Assembly (NCBI GenBank): GCA_025266875.1
Contig: JALLLT010000030.1
Location: forward strand, 248,001 to 312,000
Direction of reading: 5' to 3'
DNA length: 64,000 nucleotides
From: Fennellomyces sp. T-0311
Taxonomy: Eukaryota > Mucoromycota > Mucoromycetes > Mucorales > Lichtheimiaceae
Part shown: one piece after another, positions 35,630 through 46,469 of the stretch
Layout of the letters: the number at the start of each line of letters is the position of its first letter
Numbering within the stretch: position 1 is the first letter of the stretch
Made by a program: the position numbers and the translations under genes
The notes under the pieces: generated by a model
Told to the model about the DNA's origin: nothing
What the model saw: the letters and a program-made list of their open reading frames with translations, nothing else
Databases searched by the model: none

Positions 35630-37688
35630 TTATATGGTACATAAGAACAGTGTGTTAATCACTTGTGGAACGGTTAAGAGTACTGGTTGGCACGAAAGAC
35701 GTGCCCCTTGTCCAAGAGCGTCGTAATACTGCCTGATTGTCTTCGACCCATTCTTTCCGAAGATTCGCAACTGATTGTTCGAGAAGGCTCTGTTTGATAC
35801 ATCGCTGTAGTTAGATATCTGTAATCGGGATGCACAGAAGTTGTTCATATAAGCTAACCTTTAACTGATTACATGATCGCAATGTGCCCCTTAACACTCC
35901 CATGTCTGCTCGGCTTCGTGGCAAGTAGCAAGTCTTCAAGTTGATGAATCGGTATAATTTGTTGAACTTCAGATCCATTTTGAACGTATGCATTGTGAAC
36001 CCTGTTTTGCTTTAGTAAGTATCCGATAAGTTTCATTATATGGCAAGACTAACCTTCAACCAGAACGCCGAAAACAGTAGGATCTGGAACATTCCTGGCA
36101 ACCATAGCATCCAACATGATTTTCATTTCAACCGCCACATTAAAGAAATCTTGATCACTTGACTTTGTAGGCGGCTTTACTTCTGCAACAAGGGCGCGGA
36201 TGTCTTCATCCTCGACTTTCATGCTGACGGTGGCATCCGCTCGTACTCGGTATTGGTTGTTCAACGGCGTGAACTGACTAAAAATTTCCACTATCAGTGT
36301 CAATATTGTATATTCAACATAACATAAAAGTAGCATTAGTATTACCCATCGATTCGCGCGTATGGTATGCCCCGGACAATATGGCCGAATATAGGCTTGA
36401 AAACAATGTCGCTAAACCGGTCCTCATCAACTTCTGCGATATTGGTGTTATCGTATGTGTGATAGCTACATGAATAAAAAATCGAAGGTAAGTTTGAACC
36501 CCAATATAAATATCCTTGATTCGTTTCTTACATGTTTTCGAGGATCTGCACAACATTCTTATCCTCGCCTGTTCTATCATACTTGGTCTTAAGCAAATTT
36601 TTGACACGAGCGAAATCGGCATCCTGCATAGACTACTACATATATTAGTATAACAGGTAATCAAGGTAGATGTAGCGATTTTATACCTCTTCAAAGATGT
36701 CTAAGCATTCTTTACTTTGGGGAGACAATGGCTTATACTGGTCGTCTCGATCAATATCTTCAACCATTGCTTCCAGTACATCATCCGATAGGTGCAATAA
36801 ATGGCTAAAAATATCATTGCGCTCACCAGCGTCGAAGTAGTATATATGGTTGATGGATAGAAGTTCGGAGCGGCTCAATCGAGTGTCACCAAGGTGTACT
36901 TTCTCCATCGCCTTGTTTCTAAAGTCGTTGAGCTTCGTCGACAAATTTGTACCCCCAATCTTCCACTATGTATGGTCACCGTTAACACTTTAACGAACAT
37001 CCAAAAATACGATAATAGTAATTACCGGCAAACTGTCCGAAACCTCGACTTCCACGGGACTCTCGCTTGTGGTACCTTGGGAGCTTTGAGTGCTTAGGCT
37101 TTGGTTTTGAAATTTGACGTGCAGCTCATTATTGGGGGATTCATGGTAGATTCCAATTTGGAATTGGAATCTACTGTGAATCCCCTACTGGCTTTTTTAA
37201 CCAGAAGCTCCTGTGTCTTCCACGCCGTAACCTCCTGTGCCTGCAAAGCCAGCGCCTGGTTCCAAAGTTACTAAGTGTTCTATTCAAGAGTGCCTTTTTG
37301 CCAAGTACCTTTTCCAATGTCGGAACGGATTGTTTCCCAGCGATCCCGTCTGGTGCGTGCCTGAGCGATCTATGTGTTGATCTTTTAAGAGCAAGTTTAA
37401 AAGAATAGTTGCGAAATTCCAACAACATACCTTATACTGCTTGCCTAAATGATTCGCTTCATGGATGAAACGGCGACGCCACTTCTTCTAATGCTTCAAC
37501 AGTTGTCTTGGACTTGTGCCATTCTTTGAATTTGTCTTGATTTTCTTTTATAAACGCGTTGAATTTGGGGACTTCGTGAGATGCGACAAACAGGGCGAGC
37601 TCTGTTTCAAACATCAGTTTTGTTTGCTGTCAACGAAATCAGCTTTACATACCGTTGGCACCAGTTTTACTTGATTTGCTTTGCTCAT
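35630..37688 (-). pseudogene. Copy 2 of a fast-evolving family with possible D...ExK nuclease-like motif
   Basis: The C-terminal two thirds are well preserved: exons 36965-36687, 36632-36532, 36465-36346, 36277-36054, 36001-35859 and 35818-35630 join in frame to a TAA. Before them an exon ends at 37026 (frame QSSQGTTSESPVEVEV). Exon 36277-36054 reads YRVRADATVSMKVEDEDIR then ALVAEVKPPTKSS. The Asp and EVK spacing resembles PD-(D/E)xK nuclease-type folds, but I infer this from motif only. The N-terminal part starts at 37688 (MSKANQVKL) and is broken: after TTVEALEEVASPFH a one-base shift is needed to continue HEANHLGKQYK, and a further shift occurs near 37290. The gene is therefore probably a recent pseudogene, or the N-terminus is differently spliced. 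Copy 1 lies inverted at 28.9-29.6 kb. Confidence 0.55.
37135..37185. repeat. Near-perfect 24-bp hairpin
   Basis: Left arm 37135-37158 and right arm 37162-37185 are inverted copies separated by TGG. Twenty-two of 24 positions pair by Watson-Crick, and the two exceptions are tandem G-T wobbles. It begins GGGGATTCATGG and centres on CCAATTTGGAATTGG. It sits within the broken N-terminal part of the copy 2 gene. Confidence 0.9.
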
Positions 37689-38249
37689 TATCTAGGAGAA
37701 TATAAGTGTTGATTTTTGAATCAACTGCGTGTCTTGATTGCTGCGCAGATTTCAATGACTGTTGCGATTGACATCACTACAGTCATAGGATAAGACGAGT
37801 AACATGATAAAGGTGTCCCTCCCGAAAGGTGCCCCTCAGTGGGACGGCGTTTTTTGTGAGAGAAAAGGCGCCCTGTATCCGATATTTGGATGCACCCTCT
37901 GGATACGTTTTCGCGTTTCTTGATTTTTGTGCCGAATAACAAAGCGTCGAATTTGATGGCACATGCCCTCTGCGTTCCCTCTGTCGATCTTCACTTTACT
38001 GACATTGAAACTGAAAGTGCAGCGGATTCCGAAACGGAATCCATGCCGAGCTACAGAGCCACAAGTCTCTATATGTCACATAACGTCCGGTCGGAAAAAA
38101 TGTATACAAGTTTGATCGCTTACATCTCCGTGGAATCACATGAACAAACAGCATTTGATAGCCAGACGATTAGATGATTATATCATTTGGCTATTAAAAG
38201 CATTTGTTCTGTTATGCATGCTTGGTGGCTAGTAAAGCAAAATTGATCA
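37689..38249. other. Spacer, no gene recognised
   Basis: 0.55 kb between the gene-family copy and the transposase remnant. The plus-strand open frame at 37890-38177 shows no family features. It is probably decayed transposon sequence. Confidence 0.35.
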
Positions 38250-39240
38250 GTTATACTTTTTAAGAAATTTTTCAGAGGACTTCGGTACCAACCTTGCATT
38301 AATTTTCGATTTCAAGAGAACCATCATCTTCAACAACTGCCACAGAATGGACAGCGTTTCGTTAATGCTCATCGTAACCATATTTGCATTGATTGACCGT
38401 CTTTCTCCATAAAGATCAAAGGTCATTCAAATGCGCTGCAGCAAACAGGCGGTACAGTCGATGTGTGCTTCATACCAACATTCTCTTCTTCTTGGGCATG
38501 GGCTTTGCCTTCGACTGGCTAGATGATTGTATTTTCTTCAACTGGCCCAGCCTTGAGACTGTTGTTCTCCTTATAAACTGCAAAGGCACCAAACATTACC
38601 AACATCAGCTTATGCCCAGTTTGGTTGACGACAGTGTCTGGGGTATAATGCGTCCGTCTAGTGTGATGGCCTAAGTGACAGTACAGCTCATTAAGAGTTA
38701 CTTCCGGTTGGATAGGCAGCTTATTACGATTCAGATTGCCCAAGTGTCTTTCCAGATATGCCTTTCTGTAATCGACGATGGTTTCGCTGTCATGAAGGAT
38801 GTTTTGCCTTTTTTCACATCCCATAACGAAGTACCGCAAGCTGCAAACTCTCTTTTATAACCGAGAGATATAGCACATCAAATCCTTGATCTCGAGGTGC
38901 GTGCAGATACGCTTTGCTGTGGCTGGCTGATCGAGCTTGGTTCATTCTACCATGAAATTTCAAATTTCAATGACATACTCTCCTAGAGTACCTTCCTCAG
39001 GTGACCCAGCTTCTTACTTCCATCTCGCAAATTCATGCCATTAGAAAGGGTAATGTTTCCCCCCGCCGTCGTGTCTCCAATGCCAAAGAGGTCCTGGAAC
39101 ACCTTGCGCGGGGAGTCGCATATATTGATGTTTCCGGATCTTCTGTGCTTACTTATGTATCCATGAGCGATAATAAATGAAGTCCATTCAATTTTGTGAT
39201 GCGCACTTGAGTGCATTTTAATTTGAGTGAGGCCACTGTA
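38250..39240 (-). mobile_element. Pogo/Tc1-like DDE transposase remnant
   Basis: The minus strand begins with the terminal TACAGTGGCC at 39240-39231. It is followed by an N-terminal fragment (HGYISKHRRSGNINICD, then VFQDLFGIGDTTAG, a helix-turn-helix-like segment) and, in 38839-38519, the DDE core fragment TLNELYCHLGHHTRRTHYTP, then LMLVMFGAFAVYKE. Related fungal transposases carry LDESYCH here; the catalytic Asp is Asn and the Ser is Leu. Stops and frame changes separate the fragments. The element is dead. The matching far end was not found. Confidence 0.65.
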
Positions 39241-41130
39241 TGCAACGAAATGTAGGTCAAACGGAAGCGACGCGTGTCAGGAACACGAAATCGCAGTCAA
39301 CACCTAGAAAAGTGACATCACGAGGAAGTTCTATTGATGAGCACGCTTTGCACCCAATATTTTGTATACACCTATTTTCGGCCAGTTTTTACTTTCTGAA
39401 AAAATTCCATTTGGATAGCTACGAGGAAACAGTGCCTGCGTACTGTAACTCTGAGAAAAAGAGATAAATGCTTTGGATGACCTTCACTAAATTATGAAAA
39501 GACTAAGCGATTTAAACCTCACAGATATGAGCGCTTTACATTGGAAATTGGCTGGTTAATGAAAAGGTCAACGGGCTGAAAAAGCTGGCAAACTACGTGT
39601 ATCGTTACAAGAAAAAGTGCAATGGTGCATTATACTGTGCGCCCGAGGTATGTAGACTTAAGGACACACACCTACGCCCTGGACATGATGAAAAAACTAC
39701 GATGGCGATTCGTGAGAAAGGTGTTTTGAATGTGGCAGCGTGTTAGAGCATATTCCCTGTGGCGTCGAGGCTTTTTACTTTTTCAGGATTGACAAGTGCA
39801 ATGTGAAGCAAAACCGCAGGCACACCCATAAGAAATATCTGGTCGAGCACCTTCCTGAAAAGAAAAAAGAAAAGCTTATGATGAGAATACGGAACGGTCC
39901 AACAGTGACGCCAACAGCTGCCATACAGGGCACGGTGAAGAAAGGCAACACAAAAATAGCGTCAATTGATAAGATCAACCTAAACCTTGGCAATCATGAT
40001 ATCGCGGAATACCATATGAACAAAGTGCGCGACCAGCAAGACATACCAAGGAAGGTTACATTTCTCGGCGAGTTTGGAACAATGATGAAGGAGTATCCCG
40101 GGTGCTTTCTTCATGCAAGTGTCTTGCCTGGCTCGTTCTTTGTTGCATATCGTTCCCCACTTGTCAAGGAGATTGTCAACTTCCAAACATTCCCAACAGT
40201 GACTGATGTCACTTTCAAGACAATTGAAAAAGGCTACTACCTCTGCACCACAGTTCTGTGCATTCGAAAGCTCAAAAAGCATGCTGTGATTTTCCAGGCT
40301 GTTATCGACGGTCTCTCGGAAGCAAATTTCTCTCAGTACTTCTTTGCATTCATGAACGAGTACAAATTAAAGATCGACGGACAGAACTCATTTCTCGGGA
40401 TGATGTTGGATTTCTCGATGCGCAGAAGAATGGTTTCTAAAGGCATATACAGCATACACCGGGAAACCTGATGTTTCACGATTCGTGAGGGTTCTACATG
40501 CATTGGATGCAATCTGTACAATGTGCCAGCAGTAACCACCGAACCGTGCCCCCTGAAAGTTCCGAGTGGTCCTGGGAATTGACGAGGTTCATCAGAACAA
40601 CTGAGGATGCCGACGAATTGTGTCAAAGCTGTAGAGAACTGGTTTCGAATTACCGTCATGCGTTTAATTGGCTTAAACGGTGGTTTCGACCGTCTATAAG
40701 CAGCATGATATTCCAACATTGCTCACCCATGAACCCACCTCTACGAAACCATCTGTCACATACAACAAATGCTGTCGAAGCCTACTACAGGGACCTCTAT
40801 CGTAACATTGTCAAGTTTCCTGGCTTAACTCTAGGTCTTCGCCATACCCTCAATTATATCGCAGCAGCTGAGAACTCCTTGAAGAATTAAGAGTATGGGG
40901 TACGACCTACCAAAGATAGAGTACCTCGACAGAAAGCAAAGAGACGACCAAGATTCAAAAAGTATGTTAATGATGGACGTCCACCAGGTGTAGCGAGTCA
41001 GCTGGTTGACACCGTTGCCTCTGTGTATGGTGGGTTAAATCCGTCTTATTATGAGGATGATAGCGAAGTACCAAAGATTGAACCCAGTACACAAGATGCA
41101 TTGGATACAGGCATTAAAGCTTTGCGGGTG
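39241..41130 (+). mobile_element. MULE-like DDE transposase pseudogene
   Basis: The plus strand carries CFECGSVLEHIPCGVEAFYF (about 39730), then a long open frame 39740-40471 with TVTDVTFKTIEKGYYLCTTV, where the D-x-T is the first DDE motif of MULE transposases, and HAVIFQAVIDGLSEANFSQY. A frame change near 40405 is followed by 40498-40890, with NWLKRWFRPSISSMIFQ and TTNAVEAYYRDLYR, typical of the third catalytic region and beyond. An in-frame TAA at 40888-40890 interrupts a C-terminal extension up to about 41130. At least two lesions make it non-functional. Terminal inverted repeats were not identified. Confidence 0.7.
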
Positions 41131-42766
41131 AGTCGGACTTTTCTTCACTGTTTACATTCACTCATCAGAGCTGCCCTTTTGGGGTACAGATTTCAATGTC
41201 CTTGGCCTGAGTTCTCTACGGTGATCCACGTATATACTGCTCCATGTCCTTCTTGCTGCTTGCTATTCGAATGTCATTGCTAAAATTCCCGTTCACAACG
41301 GTTCGTCGTTGTTTCCAGGTGCAGTTTTTGGAATGATGTAGACAATACCTTATAATCTGAATATGACGATAGACTGACTCTATGCATCGCGCGCTTCTCT
41401 GCTTCTAGTTTTTCAAAATACTGAATTCCTATATCCCGTACACGTGCTAGACCTCCTATAAAGGCTCTGAGAAAAAGCTGTCAAGCCTTGGCTTTATCAA
41501 AAAAAAATATTACAACTGGATACATTGAAATAATATCTTTGACATATGCCGTGATTGGCTGAAAGTTCATGAAATGGTATTGCAGCGATGTTGTTTCCGA
41601 GTGGGAAGCAGAAGGAACTATTTGTTGGCATGTCCATAGAAGTACAGTATTATAAAAAATCAACGGATGTGGGAGTATATCTGGAAATGGCATTAAAAGC
41701 AAACGATTGCTACTCGTCTTCCTAATATTTATCTGTTGGAAGATGTTTGATTTGCTCCTGAGAGCGTTAGATCACTCCCTTGCACTTCAAAGTATAGGGT
41801 GTAGAAATTATAGGTGGATGCCATGCCTGAGCTTACCTTCTTTATATACACACGTCATTTTTGTTTTAGTCCGTCGTACGTAGCGTACCTACTTGTGTTT
41901 GTTACTATATAAAAAGGCCTCATCATTATAGTACGTATCGTCTCGTTATTTGGAGTGATGATAAATCGAAACCTCACTATTATCTAATGTCTTTTAACCA
42001 TCCGCCCAGAAGAAACATATATGGTGCGTAAATGAGAAAACGTACATCATATTGATTCCCATGTTTAATTCATTGCAAGAAAAAAGATAGCTTTCTTTTT
42101 TTTTCAAAAGAGTTGCAACTACACAATCATGGGAACGACAGCTGCAAAACGTGCACTAGCAGGAATAAGACAACACATTGATCAGTATACTAACTTATTC
42201 TTCATGTAGTGCTACCTATTAAAAATGTGCAGCGCCAACGAAGTGCATATAAGAAAAGCGATTGGGTCACCTGGACGTCTATTTTATTAAAAAGCCAATA
42301 GAGATAGAGGGAACGACTATTTTATTTGGAAGTTATTAGATCTACTCCTATAAATATATGGTCCCAATACATAAATATACAAGTTCCTAACGGAATAGCA
42401 TCTGGTTCGATCCAAAGAAACTAGGGCTGGGACGTTGCTTTTCGCAGACCCATGAAATTTAGCTTCAGTGGTACTTGTTGTTGGTCATCGGATGATCAAC
42501 ATTACACACATATTTCCCTATCTGATTCCAAAAATAAGCGTGGGCAAGGGCAGATATACTTTTCTTTACCATGCGATCGGTTTGTTTTATTGCGCAAGTG
42601 TTTACAGTACCGTTATTACAAACGTTGTAGATGCATATGTTATGTATGCGGCACTGCTGTACCTGAGTACGATGACTATCATCTAGCGGTTTTGGGAACG
42701 TGCGTTTATGTACGTATTTTCATCTACTCAATACAGTCGGTACATAAAAAAGGCAAATATACGTAC
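41131..42766. other. Repeat-rich spacer, no gene recognised
   Basis: AT-rich, with many short frames on both strands. 42225-42290 and 42430-42500 match other copies of a dispersed repeat (35.03-35.09 kb and 43.68-43.76 kb respectively), for example CCCATGAAATTTAGCTTC against CCCATGAAATTTAGTTTC. Confidence 0.4.
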
Positions 42767-42859
42767 ACTGCAAAAAATTTTGATGGTTAAAGTGGTTACA
42801 GCGGTTAAACGTAAGCCTTTTAACCACTTCACCAAAATTCACCAAAATTTATTTGCAGT
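42767..42859. mobile_element. 93-bp MITE, foldback structure
   Basis: It starts ACTGCAAAAAATTTTGATGG and ends CCAAAATTTATTTGCAGT, so the ends are inverted copies (ACTGCAAA(T)AAATTTTG). A second inverted pair inside (GTTAAAGTGGTTA against TAACCACTTCAC) lets most of the element fold on itself. The CACTGCAAA ends and small size fit a mariner-type MITE. Confidence 0.65.
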
Positions 42860-44029
42860 TGCGTATGTGCTCACAGTCAATGAAATTGGAAGAAGCAGCA
42901 TATTTTCAGTCCTACATAGCAAGCTTGACCAGTACTACGAAGCTTGTTTTTATCCACTCCTTTAATTTACAATCCTACTGGTATTGAATATCTTTACTGG
43001 TCACTCGTCGAAAGTCCTTGCTGATGGCTCATGCTCTCTTAATTCACAAGGTTTTAGCTTGAGTGATAACTCGATGATCTCCTAACAGAATTCTGATGAT
43101 AGATGGGAAAGCGTTACTTTGCTTTTGTACTAACATATCGATGGCAACAACTCAAAAAGTACACCAGGACCGGCAAGTGTTGTGCACGGGTCGACAAAGA
43201 TAAGTAACTTATTTTTCTCATTATCTGATCTCATCTTTGTGTTCTGATGATAGGTGCCAGCTCATTTATCTCTAGAGCTGTGTCACAGATACGCTACGCA
43301 TGTCGGCCAACAATACTCGACATAGCGAAAGAACTTCCTGTGAAAGTACACATGCTATAATTATTACAAGTGGTGTGTATCGCATACTTGACTTTCTTCA
43401 CCCATCGGTACTCGTTACTAAAAAGTATGCAACGCCAAATGTATATCAATATACGTATAAAGGAGTATACTTTGATTCTTCGCACCTCTTCCACACCGAG
43501 AACGAACCAATGCCAGCATGACAGGCAAGCTAAAGAAAACTCCATTGCTATGACTTTTACTAATCATAGTTTTAATGCTCACGGTTTGGAGTACATTTCA
43601 GGTAGACTGTTGTTTGGGGCAATAGGTTCTAGAAGGTGATTTGGAACTACTCAGTTGCTCAAGAAAATTGGCGCCGGTACTTTAGCGGAATGCTGTTTTC
43701 GGCAAACGCCCATGAAATTTAGTTTCTGCGGCACTTGGTCATGTGCTGATCAACCTGCCCCACATACTCTATTTGGACACAAGAGATAACGGTTGGTTTA
43801 GATAAAAGCTTTATACAAGATAATTCCAAAATGGAATAGATATTATGATAAAAAGTACATGAATAAAAGTTAATATGGAATAAAGGGAACGAAAGGAAAA
43901 CGCTGGAATAAATTATCACAGATGCACTAGTTGTGCTGTATAGGGGATGATAACATCAAAGGGAGGGATGCATGCGGGGTTGATAAGTCGCGAAGAAAGA
44001 TCATGCAAGGGGATATCGGTTGGAAGGGA
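42860..44029. other. Spacer with dispersed repeat copies, 3' flank of the nitrate transporter
   Basis: Contains further copies of the dispersed repeat (43.42-43.46 kb and 43.55-43.76 kb). No gene recognised. The right edge is the 3' flank of the transporter gene. Confidence 0.4.
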
Positions 44030-45616
44030 TTAATCATGACGCCTGAAGATATGCCAGATGGTCTTGCCCTGAACATGGAGGACTGCATTGCCGATGATAC
44101 CTGTGCCCAAGGAAATCGCGCCAAGACACAGGAAAGAGGTTTCGAAATCAGGTTGAAGCTCTCTGAACATCAGACCAAACACTAAGCCTCCGACATTGCC
44201 TGCAGCGCCAACGATGCCCATAATCTTGCCATTGTTCTCGGGGTCAATAAAGGGAACAATACCAAAAGTGGAGCCACACACGGACTGGACAAAGAAGGAG
44301 AAGAAAATCATGAGGACAATCGCTGTAGCCATGTTGATCAGACCAAAGCTGAAGCCAATCAGGAAAATGCCTTCAAGCGTCATCAAAATCAAATGAGCAA
44401 GAATTCTTCCGGGTAAATGGAAACGGTGGGCCAAAAAGTCCGAGAAGAGGCCACCACACAAACGAGAGCAGATGTTCAGCAAGCCAAAAATCGATCCAAT
44501 GTACGATGAAGTGGAGGTATCCAAGGAAAACTTTTCACGGAAAACTTGGCCAATGACGTTATCAATGGCGAGTTCAATACCAAAGGAGCATGCATAATGA
44601 ATCATCATGATCAACACAGCGGGCTTGCACAACACGCGGGCAAATCCTTTGAAAGACTCCTTGGCAGATTCGTTCTTCTTGACGCCTTTGAGTGATTCGT
44701 CATCGACACCATCGGAAGATATGGTGGTTTCAGTGGTGGTGACAATATCGCCTTTTTCCGCCTTTTGGTCGGCAGCTTCCATAGAAACGCTGCTTGAAGA
44801 GGAGCCATTTTCTTCAGCTTGGCGCAGTTTCAACCAGTCGCCATGAGGGGTGTCAGTAGCGGCAAAGAAATCAAGCGAGGCAACCAAGAGACAGATCACA
44901 GCGGGAATAATGAATGTGGTGCGCCATGCAATAGCATTGGTGGTGTGCTTGACGATGCCATCATAAATGGCTGGCATAATCAAATAGGTAACACCTGCAC
45001 CCATATTACCCCAACCAGCTGAAATGGCGTTTGCAGTTCCGAGGACAGAAGGGGCGAACATTTGTGTTGTCCAGAACTGGCAAGGGACGAACGTAGCTCC
45101 AAGAACACCAATGATAGCACTGAGAATGACAGGTTATTCACCGATTCCGTAAAAAACGTGAAGGATGCATGTATGCTTACCGAAGACCGATGAGACCTGC
45201 ACCGTTCTTGATTAGGCCTGTCATGCCGCAAGGAATTGCACCGCATACCAAAATGCATGCCATGACACGACGGGGGCCAAAGCGTTCACAGAGTGGACCA
45301 ACAACAAGACGCGCAACAATAGTGATAGCGACGGCAGCCATGTTGGAGTCATAGATCATGATGGAGTCGATTCCCAAGTCTTCAGCGATGTGATATACAA
45401 TGGGCGGGATAGCATACCAAGCCATAAATGCCACCATAAAGGAGAGCCACGCCTATGACATAAGTATCGTCAGCCTCCTAGCGATCAAAGTTGTCGATAA
45501 GGTTAATGACTTACAAAATGCAACGCCCTCATATGGGGGTACTGCAATGTGTGCAATCGAAAGTTTGTTGCCTTGCCATGTTGGTCCAGCAAGAGTTTTT
45601 TCGCAAAAATTTGCAT
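44030..45616 (-). CDS. nrtA: High-affinity nitrate transporter (NNP/NRT2 family)
   Basis: Major-facilitator nitrate/H+ symporter at the plasma membrane that imports nitrate for the reductases encoded next door. Three exons: 45616-45515, 45452-45181 and 45119-44030, giving 487 residues. NNP family marks are visible: PHMRALHFAWLSFMVAFMAW at TM1, a first nitrate signature AGWGNMGAGVTYLIMP, and a second GIVGAAGNVGGLVFGL. The loop between TM6 and TM7 is long and Ser/Asp/Lys-rich (SSSSSVSMEA...DDESLKGVKK), the usual regulatory loop of fungal NrtA proteins. MQIFAKKLLL is chosen as the start because the first intron then falls just before TM1 in phase. It is divergent from nitrate reductase, with an 853-bp shared promoter region containing GATA cores. 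Confidence 0.95.
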
Positions 45617-46469
45617 TTCAGAAAAGAAAGAGGTATTGGCGCAGCCGGAGGCAGGATACGGAGATAGAAATCAAGAATAAAGAAAACTACGAAAGCCGTA
45701 GAGATGTATAATAATAAACAAGAGTAATTGAAGAGGTTGTTGAGATAAAGTGAATGTTGATTTGTGTCGACTTTTTATATCAAAAAGTGAATCGTAATCT
45801 CATGGAAAGCTTGTCTGATAAGGATCTTGTTGTGCAGGAAAACAGCCTTATCCGACGACAACGAGAGATTGACATATGGACCCTCAACGGACAGTTAAGG
45901 TTATGAGGAGTGGCTAATGGGGGGAGGAAAGAGAGGGGGGAGGAGTTGAAGGATAACAAACATTGCACAGGGTTAAGCCATTTTTTTTTCAAAGATAATG
46001 TTATCAACGAAAAAAATATTGTGGTTTCCGAGTGATTGACAATCATATGTCTCACAAGGCTTGTTCGATCGCAGAAGGCGGGATTGTTTGTAAATTTCAC
46101 CAATCTTCAGGTTCCATCTTTGCGTGCTGATCTAGCCCTGGCCCCAGCGCTATCTCTCCGACCTAACACAACTGTCTTACTTCTTTAGGAATGCATCGTA
46201 AAATACCGCACCCCCCCTTTGTAAAAAACCAAATCCTTATCTTTTTTCATGGGATGCATTCTGATATGGTAACCGGATTTGTTTGCTAAGGTAATCTGTA
46301 AAGTAAAAAATTATACAACGGGGCGAATAGTGTCACAATGAAACCGTTAAGCCCGCTACTCCACTAAATGAAAACCAAATCGGTCGTTCGCTTCTTAACA
46401 CCTTTATCTTTCTCTTCCTTTTTTTTAAGGGCTATCTTTACTTTCTGCCTACAACTACACTTTCTCACT
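45617..46469. promoter_or_regulatory. Bidirectional nitrate-gene promoter with GATA cores
   Basis: 853 bp between the divergent nitrate transporter and nitrate reductase starts. GATAA cores on either strand occur at 45817-45821, 45848-45852, 45994-45998, 46001-46005 (adjacent to the previous one in inverted orientation, GATAATGTTATC), 46237-46241 and 46404-46408. Fungal nitrate genes are activated by AreA/Nit2 GATA factors, and paired sites are typical. I saw no clean site for the pathway-specific activator NirA/Nit4. The regulatory reading is an inference from motif density and gene context. Confidence 0.6.

Noticed and set aside
42404..42414. GGTTCGATCC, resembling a tRNA B box
   Set aside because: No A box at the right distance upstream and no cloverleaf stems can be formed around it.
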